From: Rhodosporidiobolus odoratus
Taxonomy: Eukaryota; Basidiomycota; Microbotryomycetes; Sporidiobolales; Sporidiobolaceae
DNA length: 64,000 bases
Assembly (NCBI GenBank): GCA_034387635.1
Contig: JAOANU010000003.1
Span: forward strand, 248,001-312,000
Reading direction: 5' to 3'
Shown: piece after piece, positions 1-9,199 of the stretch
Position numbering within the stretch: position 1 is the first letter of the stretch
How the letters are laid out: every line of letters starts with the position of its first letter
Notes under the pieces: generated by a model
The model's database searches: none
Seen by the model: the letters and a program-made list of their open reading frames with translations, nothing else
What the model was told of the DNA's origin: nothing
Position numbers and translations under genes: made by a program

Positions 1-1355
1 GCGTTAGACAGAACCCATCTCCAGCCAACAACTCCTTCACCTTCAGGTCTTGCGACGGACTTTCAATCGTCTTGATCCAAGCATTGCTCATAGCTTCGCT
101 TTGCTTTAAGGTGAGTTGTCTCCTGTGAGTTTCGGCCCTCCACTTCGGCAACGTCAACCCAAATAGGTTTCCTTCACGCTGAGCATTGAGCTCAAGCTGT
201 GTCGAGGCTATCGAGAACAGGTCCTCCCAATGCTCAACTCGTGGCTTTTTGGCGAGATCTTCCAGCAGGCCGAGGACGAGATCGGAGGCGCATACGGTCG
301 GAAGACAGCAGGATTGCTTTGAGGGCGGCACAATTTCATGACCCTCGCGAGGAGGGAATCGGTGCCGGTTTTCGATCATGACATCAAAGTGAAATGGTTC
401 ACGTCTTCTGGTGCGGCAGTCAATACAGTCACAAGAGAGTGGGAAACAAGAGGACCTACAGGTCTTGGGAATTTGTGCCGAAGGGCACCGCGAAGACTGC
501 ATGAAGCTGGAGGCATATGGTCAGCACATTCCGCTGCAAACATTGAAGTAAGAGCACGTACTTTGCAATCGTTCCCGTCTATGGGTGAGCCCAACACCTT
601 CTCCTCCACTTGAGCGGTCCAAGGGCCCTCTTCCACGATGATGTCGAACGTCTGCACAATCTGACAGTCAGCCGCTGCGAGAGAGCAAGGAGCATGGGTT
701 GTGTAAGGTTGACCTACCTGGCTGTTGCGCGACACGACGTGGTCGAGCAATCGCTTGGCGGCGCCCAACCTCGCTCTCGGGACGTTCGGTAGGTCGAGCA
801 GCGCTTGTAGCTGTATCAAGATAGCGAGTCGGCCTGCAAGAAGTTCCGCTCAGCTTGTCACAACTTGGCGAGGGGGGAGAAGGAAAGAAAGAACTCACCA
901 TCAAAAGCGTAACGAAGTTCAGTCTTGTGGGTTCGGGCAACCGCCTTGATCCGACTGTCAACCTCCAGGGCTGCTCCAAGCGCATCGCGTAAGCAGTAAC
1001 TGCGCGGGTCCATGCTTTCAGCAGAGCGGTTCTCGAAGACGGGCGTCGCGAAGCAGAGGGACGTCGAGGACAGGAGGGCGTTACGTGTGTCGACCGTGCG
1101 CATTGTCCGGTCCGTCGGCATCCGCGGTGCACGGCGAATCGTCGAAGGAGAGCGAAAGCAGAGGCTCGAGAGCCGGAGCTGACAGCCGCGATCGCGCTGC
1201 CCGCTGTAAAAATAGGCAAAGGCTGTGGAGGAAAGACGGCCTGTGCGTGTGCCGCCCGGATCGTCGCGTGCGCCGCAGCCGTAACCGCCCTTCTGCGCTT
1301 CTGCCCACGAATGAGTCCCGGCCTCCAGCAGTCGCACTTTCACCGACGCCGTCAC
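1..1355 (-). CDS. Uncharacterised spliced protein, 3' end outside the window
   Basis: I do not recognise this protein. On the minus strand a chain of exons can be joined in one frame. One exon ends near 900 with a GTGAGT donor. It continues after a CTTCTTGCAG acceptor near 842 into a leucine-rich stretch (ALLDLPNVPRARLGAAKRLL). It then passes through TFDIIVEEGPWTAQVEEK, and a 51-nt intron near 411-461 leads to LRREPFHFDVMIENRHRF. The frame then stays open to base 1, so the C-terminus is missing. The 5' end is unclear: an upstream exon with a different splice near 1081, and another open frame at 1352-1700, could belong to the same gene. No signal peptide, membrane segment or catalytic motif is visible. 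Existence of a gene is fairly likely; the exact exon set is tentative. Confidence 0.5.
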
Positions 1356-2267
1356 GCCCCGAATAGAACTCGTGCCGACCGCTGCACGGCTTCGCAGTGG
1401 TAATGTACAGATGCAAGCCGCATCACCAGTGACCGCGCTGCCTCTCGTACACTTGGCCAGCCTTCAGAGGTCGATCGTAGTCGGGTATAGAGGATGACGA
1501 CGAAGGCGGCGCGGTGCTTGAGGGAAGCGTTGGCGCGTAGCTTCAGTAGTATCAGTGCGCTGTGTGCGGCTTCTGACTCGTCCAGTGTGGGTCGACAGCT
1601 AAAGGGAGGGCGAGAAGCGATCAGATCTTCCTCAACGAACACTGCACCAGGTTGATCGCAGCTTCTCGGATTCCTACAGCTGCCTGTGAGGGGCCAGAAG
1701 CTATCAGCGTCACGAGCCTCGTCGACAACCGCGAAGCAGAATTGCCTTTGGTCAGGGTCGAGGAACGTTCTTTATTTTCTTGCGCGGCCCTTTCTCGTCA
1801 AAATGGAATGGAAGGCACCTTCGCAACTCATTAAAGTTATTCTTTGCCCTGCCTTGCCTGAAGATGTGTGTGGTTCGCCGTCTCTCTAGTCCGGGACCGA
1901 TCAGTGCGCAGGCAAACGCGCGCTGAAATTGAGAGGAGAAAACGTCTTGGTAATCGCAACAGCAAGAAAGCGCAAAACCAAACAGGAGAAGCATACATAG
2001 GACAAGGGTAGCGCGACATAGTAGAAATCGAGGCAGGGTTCGAGGGCAGGGCACAGATTCGGAGAGGAGGAGGGAAAAAAAGCGACGACAAAGACAATCC
2101 GGAGAGATATAGCGAGAGAGAGAGTGCGAGGGAAAGGATAGTATAGAGGATACGACATGTTCTGAGAACGCAGCTGAGATAGAACAAGGGGGAGGAAAGA
2201 AAGATAGACGTTATTGTATAGATTCGGCGAGGGTCAGAAGGTGACCAGAGTAGAGGGAAGAAGCAGC
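1356..2267. other. Region between gene 1 and the C2H2 gene; probable 3' UTR
   Basis: The part next to 2268 is GA-rich on the plus strand (CT-rich on the minus strand) and encodes only low-complexity Leu/Ser/Phe frames, as expected for the 3' UTR of the minus-strand C2H2 gene. The part at 1356-1750 keeps a minus-strand open frame that may be an upstream exon of the first gene. No independent gene can be supported. Confidence 0.4.
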
Positions 2268-4749
2268 TCATCGCACCCCGACGGCCTCAGCTTCCCCTCC
2301 CATTCCTCCACCTCCAGGCATCGGCGGTGGGGCCCAGTGCGATATGCTCGGTTCGCCCCCATCGTTCAACCTCGCGTTCGGCAAAGGCGGCGTCGTGAGC
2401 GCAAAGGGATGCGAATGCGATTGTTGCTGAGCGTGATGCTGCGGGTGAGAAGGTATTCCGTACTTGGGTTGTTGCTGCTGGTGAGGCAGCTGATGCGGAG
2501 GTAGATGCTGTTGCGGCGATTGATGGTGCTGTTGAGGAGGGAGACTGTACTGAGGCGGGAGGGTAGAGTAGTTCTGCGCGGAGGGGATTTGCAGTCCGTA
2601 CTGATGCGAGAGAGGGTGTGGCTGATGTGATTGAGGAGGCGGAGGCGGAGCGAAGTGCTGATACGGGTTGTGCTGGTGAGAAGGAGAAGGAGCTTGCGGT
2701 TGGTAGAGGTGGGAGTAGTGGGGAGCGGAGAGTTGGCTGGAATGAGGACTGGCGGTTCCGCCAGCAGCGTCGCGCTCGCTACCGACAGTCGAACCAGGAC
2801 GAGCGTAAGGGTCCGAAGAGTAGAGCCCGCTCGCGGACATGGCGGCCTGCTGCTGGTGTTGCACCTCGGATCCATTCTGCTGAGCGGAATACGAAGGGGA
2901 AGCGCCGTACGAATGGGCGGAGGGTGGTGCGGGCATGCCGAGCTGGGAAGGCGGCCGGGACTGCGACGCCTGGAATGCAGCGTAAAGCGGATGGTGCGAT
3001 TGTTCCTGAGGCGGAGGTGGCGCCGGTTGATGCTGCTGCTCGTGTTGCGGCTGCTTTTGCTCCTCTGCAACATCGTCCTGGGCGTTGAAGGGTGGAGGAA
3101 GGAGAGCGGAGATGCTAGGAAGGGAGATCTTGTTGGGCGTGAGCGGGCCGCCATCGGATAGACAGGCGGAGTGGGGCTGCGGCGAAGGGTATGCGAGGGG
3201 GCCAGGCGCCGAGTGACGCATGTCGTGCTGCGTGGCGACAGGAGGAGGTCGAGCGCGAGGAGAGTTGCTGTGCGGAGGGTACTGAGGCGGCTGATTTGGG
3301 TAGAAAGCGGAGGAATTGGGCGGGGGAGTCGCGGTTGACTGAGGTGCGTAGCCGCCGTAGAGATGCTCCATCCCTTGTGTTGGTGCGGGTGCGCCGTACA
3401 TACCGGCGTTAGGAGGTGGAGGGTACATATTCGGCTGCTGAGGCGCCGGATTCGGGTAGCCGTAGGGATTTGGCGGCGGTGCCCCGTAAGGGTAAGACTG
3501 CATCGGGGCAGGCGCGCCTGGATAAGGTGGTGCCCCTGACAGCGTAGGTGGTGGCGGTGCTCCCATGTAGCCGTAAGGGTACATTGACCCGTGATGAGGA
3601 GGAGCACCATAACCTCCTTGACCCATCGCCGCCGCTTGCTGCAACCTGTCCTGCTCCACCTGCGCCGCCTGTTCTGCCTGCTCCCTCGCCTTCCTCTCCG
3701 CCGCTTGTCCCTTCTTCTTCGGCGCCGCCGCCGCCTTCTTTTTCGCCGTATCTCCATCCGCCTCCTTCCTCTTCTTCGATCTATTCTCCGGGTTCGGATC
3801 TTGCACGATCATGCCCGCCTCCCGCTGCTTCGTCATTGTGCTCGCACTGAGCTGATTGTGCAGCGCGACGAGTTCCGCGATCGTGTTTGCATTCCTCGTT
3901 ACTTGCTCAGCGTGAACGGTTGCTGCATGTTGACGGACGTTGTCGAGGCGAGAAAAGGTACGACCGCAGTGGCACTTGAACGGTCGTTCTCCAGTATGCT
4001 TGCTGTGAGGGAAGGCAGGAGAATCAGCTGTGCGCACACAGCTTGAAGAGGACAAGGAAAGACGAGACGAACCGAACATGGCGAGCCAAATGTTCCGAGC
4101 GAGTGAACGTCATCGAGCACTCCCCAAACCCCGTACAGCGGAACAGCTTTGGCCCATTCTTCTTCTTCATCGTTGCCCCAGTGCCATCCGCACTCGCGCC
4201 CATGCCGTCGTCTACCGCGGCGGCTATCGGATCCGCCGATATTGACGCCAATGGCTGGTGATGCGAAGGCGGGGAGACCCCACCGTCCAGAGGGTGCTGG
4301 TGTTGCTCTGCCATGGTTTGAAAGGCGAGTGAGGAAGGTGGACGGGAGGTGGTGAGCGAGTCGCCGTAAGGTGGCGGCGGGATCGGAGTGTGGGCGTCCA
4401 GATTGGCAGCGGGAAGGAAAGATGAGAAGAGAGAAGTGCCGGAGGAGTGGGAAGTGGTAGCGAAGACAGAGTTGAACCCCGCAGGGCGTCTAGTTGAGAG
4501 AATAGGTAGGAATACGGTCGAGGGCGAGAGGGCGGAAAAGCTGTTATCGTGCGGGGACGAGGTTGAGTGAGGCGCGCTGTCTAGTCTACCTCGTGTTGGT
4601 GGAGGGGTGAGCGGTCGTAATGAGGTGCTGTCCGAGCGAGGCGGTGTGCAGGAAAGGATCCACTGCCGAGAGGAACGAGGAGAGGAGTTAAAGTGGAGAG
4701 GCGTCCCTTGCTGGGGAAGCTGGTCAAGGCCGGACCTCGCTGCGGCCAT
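2268..4749 (-). CDS. C2H2 zinc-finger transcription factor with long Pro/Gln/His-rich tail
   Basis: Two exons, 4749-4073 and 4002-2268, are joined by a 70-nt intron (4003-4072) that splits the zinc-finger region. The protein has a Ser/Pro-rich N-terminus. Two adjacent fingers follow at about residues 205-260: the first has the Cys pair in [13 protein letters not shown] and the helix RSEHLARHV, the second has the [19 protein letters not shown] linker and helix and ends RQHAATVH. A basic Lys/Arg/Ala-rich block with likely nuclear localisation signals comes next (KKRKEADG.. [12 protein letters not shown]), then several hundred residues rich in Pro, Gln, His, Tyr and Ser, a typical activation-type region. 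The tandem finger pair with a diverged second finger is common in fungal stress and carbon regulators, but I cannot assign an orthologue. The ATG at 4749 is the first in the frame; a later Met ([12 protein letters not shown]) is an alternative start. Confidence 0.85.
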
Positions 4750-5483
4750 TTTCTCTTCTCAAGGTTGCCTGATTCAGACAGGTCAGCTTTGGGCTCCAAC
4801 TCTTACTGAGGAAAGATCAACCACCCACGCACCCGGTTCTGATCGTTGGGCTCGAGAGCTTCTTCGGGTTTCCTCGTTGGCGACTGACTGAACTCGAGAC
4901 AGGTGACAGACGCAGCCACAGCAGTATAACGAGCACCGATGCTAGCATCTCTCTCTCGCTTACCGCACTGCCAGCCCGGCGCAGTGACAGCAGAGGCGCC
5001 GGCGACGACCCGCCGGATACACAGCCCGCCAGCTCGCAAGCGAAGAGAACTACCAGCCAGTTTCACCAGCTTCGTTAGCGAACCGCGTACGGTTGCGCTG
5101 CATCGCCACGGACGGAAGAAAGCCAGTTTAGGTCGAAAGGGGCAGGAGATGGGTCCACCTGGCTGGCGTTGCGAGGGGCTGGCCACTTTTCTTTTCTTAG
5201 CCTAGGGACGCATCTGGCCAAAATGAAGGGCGAGGCGGTCCTTCCAGGTCGAGTGGAGGGCCACACGAGGAGCAGCGAGGGCGGCGAGGATCGGTTCGGA
5301 CAGGGATCAGGTGGAGGGGAAAAGTACGTTTCCGCTGCGATACGATGCCTTGAGCTTGAAGCGGCTGATGTTCGCCCACAGCGACGTAGCGGGTCTGTGC
5401 GAGTGTCCCAACAAGTGGTATATCACCCTCGAATAACTCTGGGTATAAATCTTGCGCCCTCTCCTGCTGCAGGAAGAGTAGCT
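4750..5483. other. Intergenic: leader of the C2H2 gene and 3' flank of the EF-hand-like gene
   Basis: Both neighbours are transcribed on the minus strand. The open frames here are short, lack family features and overlap on both strands. I see no gene and read this as promoter and 5' leader of the zinc-finger gene plus the 3' UTR of the next gene. Confidence 0.4.
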
Positions 5484-6380
5484 CTACTCCTTCTCCTCCT
5501 CCGCGACCTTGGTTCCTGCCTCCTCCTTTTCCTTCCCTAGTTTGAGCGTCTTTGCGTCATAGCCCCATGCTTCGAGGTCATGGATGGTTTCGGCGTGATC
5601 GTTTTCTGTGGCCGGAGCGATAAGGAGGGCAGGAAGGTGGAAGGAGAGAACGAATAGGCGTAGGTAGGGGTAAAGTCAGTACAGACAGAAGCAGCAGAGG
5701 TGGACGGCCCAGCGACGGAGAGATATTGTAGGGTCCATATCGCAAGGAGGAAGGGGCTTACGCGTTTGCAGCGAGTACAGCTGAGTGAATCCTCGGAAAG
5801 TAAGCTCGTTATTTTGGGTCACGTCGAGGTACTCGACGATCTCTTGATACGAGTCATCGCCGAGATCTGCGAGCACGGCAGTATGGGCAGGAGGAGCGGC
5901 AGGATGAGGAGTATTGACGGCGGGCAAGGTGGAAGGAGAAAGAGAAAGGAATGCAGGACAGAAAACAACGAAGAACGACACCCGTTATCAGTCAGACCGA
6001 CGGCGCCTATATTCGCGAGGGAGGCGTACGCACCTTGTCCGTTCGTAGCTTGTGCAAACGCATTCAACTCTTCCCGTCCCATGACAGCCTCTTCACTCCC
6101 GCCCAGCACCTCCAATTCCTTCGCACTCAACTTTCCACTTCCCGGTCGTTTCGCGTGCTTCAAAAAGACTGTCTTGAGGACTGCATAGAACTGCTCAATG
6201 CCGCCTATCAGTGCCAGATCGTGCGGGAGGAATGTCGAGTGAACGCACCTCGTCGGATAGTTCCCCCTCCTCGTCTATCAGGTTCGAGTCTGCTGGAGGG
6301 GGAGGCGCGGCGGGCGTTGCTACAGACTGTGCGACAGGGGCTGCGTCGGCTGCGGCGGGTGCGGGCGTTTCTGATGCCAT
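5484..6380 (-). CDS. Small EF-hand-like protein (171 aa), function unknown
   Basis: Four exons (6380-6249, 6190-6034, 5866-5762, 5605-5484) join without frame conflict into 171 residues. The N-terminus is Ala/Pro-rich. An acidic stretch leads into a helix (EQFYAVLKTVFLKHAKR), an EF-hand-like segment around GSGKLSAKELEVLGG, and a second helix-loop-helix: DDSYQEIVEYLDVTQNNELT, then FRGFTQLYSLQTQND. The end is AETIHDLEAWGYD followed by a Lys/Glu-rich tail. The last segment resembles the EF-hand plus ligand-mimic arrangement seen in Miro GTPases, but no GTPase domain is present, so that is only a structural analogy. Calcium binding is not certain because the loops lack a full canonical DxDxDG pattern. 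The start is the first ATG in the frame. Gene model is strong, function unassigned. Confidence 0.75.
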
Positions 6381-7001
6381 GTTCGAGGACGGGAGGGGAA
6401 CGCGAAGGGCAAGGAGCGGCGACTTGAGCGGAGTAATAGCTGTGCGTTTAGTTTACGGCGAGGTGTCTTGATGCCCGCCTCGAAGCGTTTGCGAACTATG
6501 AGAAGAGCGAGGTAGTTTGCGTAAAAGGAAGAAAACGACGCGAGTAAAGTTGGCGCAGGGGGGGCATGTCGAGACCAAGCCAATTAGCTCGAGCAGAGTA
6601 CACGGCGGTTGGCGCCACAAGCCAGGAGAGGAGCTGGAGGCGGTATCGATGACAACGCGAGAAGAGAGAAAAGATGGCCTTTTCTTCCAAATGTCCTTCC
6701 TACTTGGCAGGTCGGAGGCTTCGTAGTTGCGCAAGTCGACGTGTGCGTCCGGTTCGCTTATCTCCGCTGTTGCGGACGACATGTTGGGCGGAGATGATCA
6801 AGAAGCGAACGCTGAGAAAGAGCGTGTGCGGGGAAAAAAAAAAGGGTAGGCCCCGAGGAAGTTTCGCGTTTATAGCTGCCACGTACGCTGGAAATTATAC
6901 TAGCATCACCGAGTAGTGACTGTGCAACAACGCGCGATTAAGGCGGAGAGAGTGGAAGAAAGGGCCATGTTTCGACTGCCATTTCCTCTCTGCAAGACAA
7001 G
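6381..7001. other. Promoter/leader region with one weak minus-strand ORF
   Basis: A 109-codon open frame at 6453-6782 on the minus strand (starting MSSATAEISEPDAHVDLRNY) has a coding-like first 30 residues and then loses that character. It could be a 5' exon, an upstream ORF, or chance. Otherwise this is the upstream region of the EF-hand-like gene and the 3' flank of the F-box-like gene. Confidence 0.3.
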
Positions 7002-8781
7002 CTACTCTTTCTCCTCATCCGTCCAGTCATCCTCCTCCTCCGCGAGCCCCACTTTCCCCTCCACCCCACCTTCCTCTTCAGTCTCCTCATCCTCATCCTC
7101 ATCCTCATCCTCATCTGAACCCGCAGAAGGCGAAAATTCCTCGGCTCCATACGGATGAAACCCATACCCATTATACTCTTCTTCCTCTTCGTCTGTCTCG
7201 GCGTCCGAATCCGGTTCCTCATCAACTTCCGCAAACACCACCCCTGCTCCAGCGCACCAGGCTTCGATCTGACCCTCAGGGTCAGGGGGGTAATAATCCT
7301 CCTTGACCGTCTGAACCTTTTTCAGCGTCGCCCGATGGGATTGGAGGAAGGCGAGGATATCGGGAATGCAGGCCGCGGTGTATTCGTCTAGCATGAAAGT
7401 CTCAATCGGGGAGGAAGCGAGGCGGGGCAGGAAGGAGGCGGAGGCGTCCCAGGAGACGGCTAGGGCGAAAGTTTTGAGGTGAGGGAGAGAAAAGGGCTCG
7501 TGAGGCGGTTCGGAGGCGACTCGCTCTTCGCCACCCGTGTCGGGGCCTGGATCAGGGACGTAGAGAAGTTCGAGATGATCGAGAGTGGCGGAGAAGAGGC
7601 GAAGGAAGTTGCCGAGGACAGGAATGGAATCGGGTCCGGTTTCGTTCAGCTGAAGGCGGTGAAGAGGGCAGGAGAAGGGGAGGTCGACGGCATAGGGTGG
7701 GACCAAGATCTCTAGCTCCATCCATTCGAGCTTTTTTAGCCCGCTGATAGCGTCCCACAGAGCGCGATACTTCGGCTCATACACTGTGTCCTGCTCGACG
7801 CCGTCGCCGCCCGCTACCACGAGCTTCTTCACTCCCGGCGAGTTCTGCAGCAAACGGGTGAAGTGCTCGTTGCCCAGATCGACGTCGCTATCGTAGGCGT
7901 AGTCGACGCTGGTCAAGTTGGGTTTCGCCGCAACTAACGCCGAAAGCGCGTAATCCTCCCATTTCTCCTGCATCGCACGATCCTCCGAGTCGAGATAGTC
8001 GAGCGGGTCGAACCCGACCATATCCACCTCCTTCAGGTTGACGACCCGCTTGATGACCTCGGCGAGGAGCAGATCGGGTGTGCGAAGTCTTCGCACGCGC
8101 AAAAGCCGGTGAGGCTTGACACCGCTCAATCGCTCGGCTGCTTTGACGAGGCTCTTGTGAGTGGGGTCGAAGTAGTTCTCGCTAGTATCGTCGAGACTGT
8201 CGGAGGTGATGAGAGAGTCGTAGCGGTAGGAGAGGGAGGTGACGAGGGGAGCGTGGCGAGGAAGGATGTCACGAATGAGGGTCAAGAGCTGTGTGCAGCT
8301 GCGGCCGTCTAGTTCGAGATGCTGCGGGAATAAGTGTCAGAGGGGGGCGTGATGTCGATTCAAGAGGAGAAAAGCAGCGTACATCCCAAATCATCGGCGC
8401 GCAAATCCCATACATCTCCCTACACGTCAAGCTCAATGCCCCCAGCCCCGTCCGACACGGCACCAGCATGGCAAACATTTCATTCATGAGCCTCGACAAG
8501 CCGAGCTGCGTCCGCTTACCCGGTTGAAGGTATCGTTTCCGGGCTTCCTCCTCGAGTTTCCAAAGTGGTACTTTGGCGGTGGTTCGTAAGCAGTCGGGTG
8601 TCGAGTCCGGCTCTTGCATGTCTACATCGCGGACGATTTCGGCGATTTTGAGCTTCAGTTCGGGCGGGAGCAGCGAAAACGAGGCAGGAGTCGTGCGAGT
8701 CGATGAGGGCGAGGAGCGATGGCGACCGGCCGAGGAAGGTGCGCTGCCGTTGATACCATTGCCTTTAGCACGCTTGCCCAT
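7002..8781 (-). CDS. F-box/LRR-like protein (572 aa) with acidic C-terminus
   Basis: Two exons (8781-8383 and 8321-7002) are separated by a 61-nt intron. The N-terminus has FSLLPPELKLKIAEIV, an F-box-like LPPEL..I motif at about residues 36-50, followed by the usual LSLTCREMYGICAPMIWD element at about residue 115-133. After that come irregular leucine-rich segments (LVTSLSYRYDSL, LTSVDYAYDSD, LDHLELLYVP, LPHLKTFAL) of the kind that form a solenoid for substrate binding. The last 80 residues are almost pure Asp/Glu with a short GYGFHPYG island. Such proteins are usually SCF ubiquitin-ligase adaptors and are expanded in these yeasts; substrate and localisation cannot be inferred. Confidence is high for the gene, moderate for the F-box call because the box is divergent. 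Confidence 0.8.
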
Positions 8782-9116
8782 TCAATGTGTGTTTCGCGCG
8801 AGATCGAGGGGTGATAGTACAGGGAGAACGAATGAGCGGGAACAAGCAGGAAGTGTTTCTCGTGGGCGCGGCATAGTAGAGGACGGGAAATGCACAATGT
8901 AATAACAGCACAGCAACGATGATCTATACACGTAAAACCAAATGCGGCATGCGAATGCGAAAGAAGATAACCCAGAAAAATAACGGCACAGACTACCCGA
9001 AGAAACGTCCACTCTTCCCCAAGTCTATCCATCTAATCATTGATACTGAGCCCAAACCCACGGAAGTACGAGTACTGAAGCGTTGGCGATTCCTATCCGT
9101 ATGGACCATGAAAGCG
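8782..9116. other. Intergenic, no gene seen
   Basis: Lies between the start of the F-box-like gene and the stop of the lyase gene, both on the minus strand. It contains A-rich tracts but no supported ORF. Confidence 0.4.
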
Positions 9117-9147
9117 TCAGCCCTAGAAAAGACAGGTCAAGGAGGAA

Positions 9148-9199
<52 letters not shown>

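Noticed and set aside
300..500. Cys-rich frame (CDCIDCRTRRR) resembling a zinc-binding segment
   Set aside because: It overlaps an intron of the first gene; splicing out 51 nt gives a better continuous frame (LRREPFHFDVMIENRHRF).
2366..3757. Long Arg/Ser/Leu-rich open frame on the minus strand
   Set aside because: It is a shadow of the C2H2 protein's reading frame over repetitive Pro/Gln codons; no start or domain.
7050..7130. TCCTCA tandem repeat as a CRISPR-like or regulatory repeat
   Set aside because: It is the acidic Asp/Glu codon tract at the end of the F-box-like gene.
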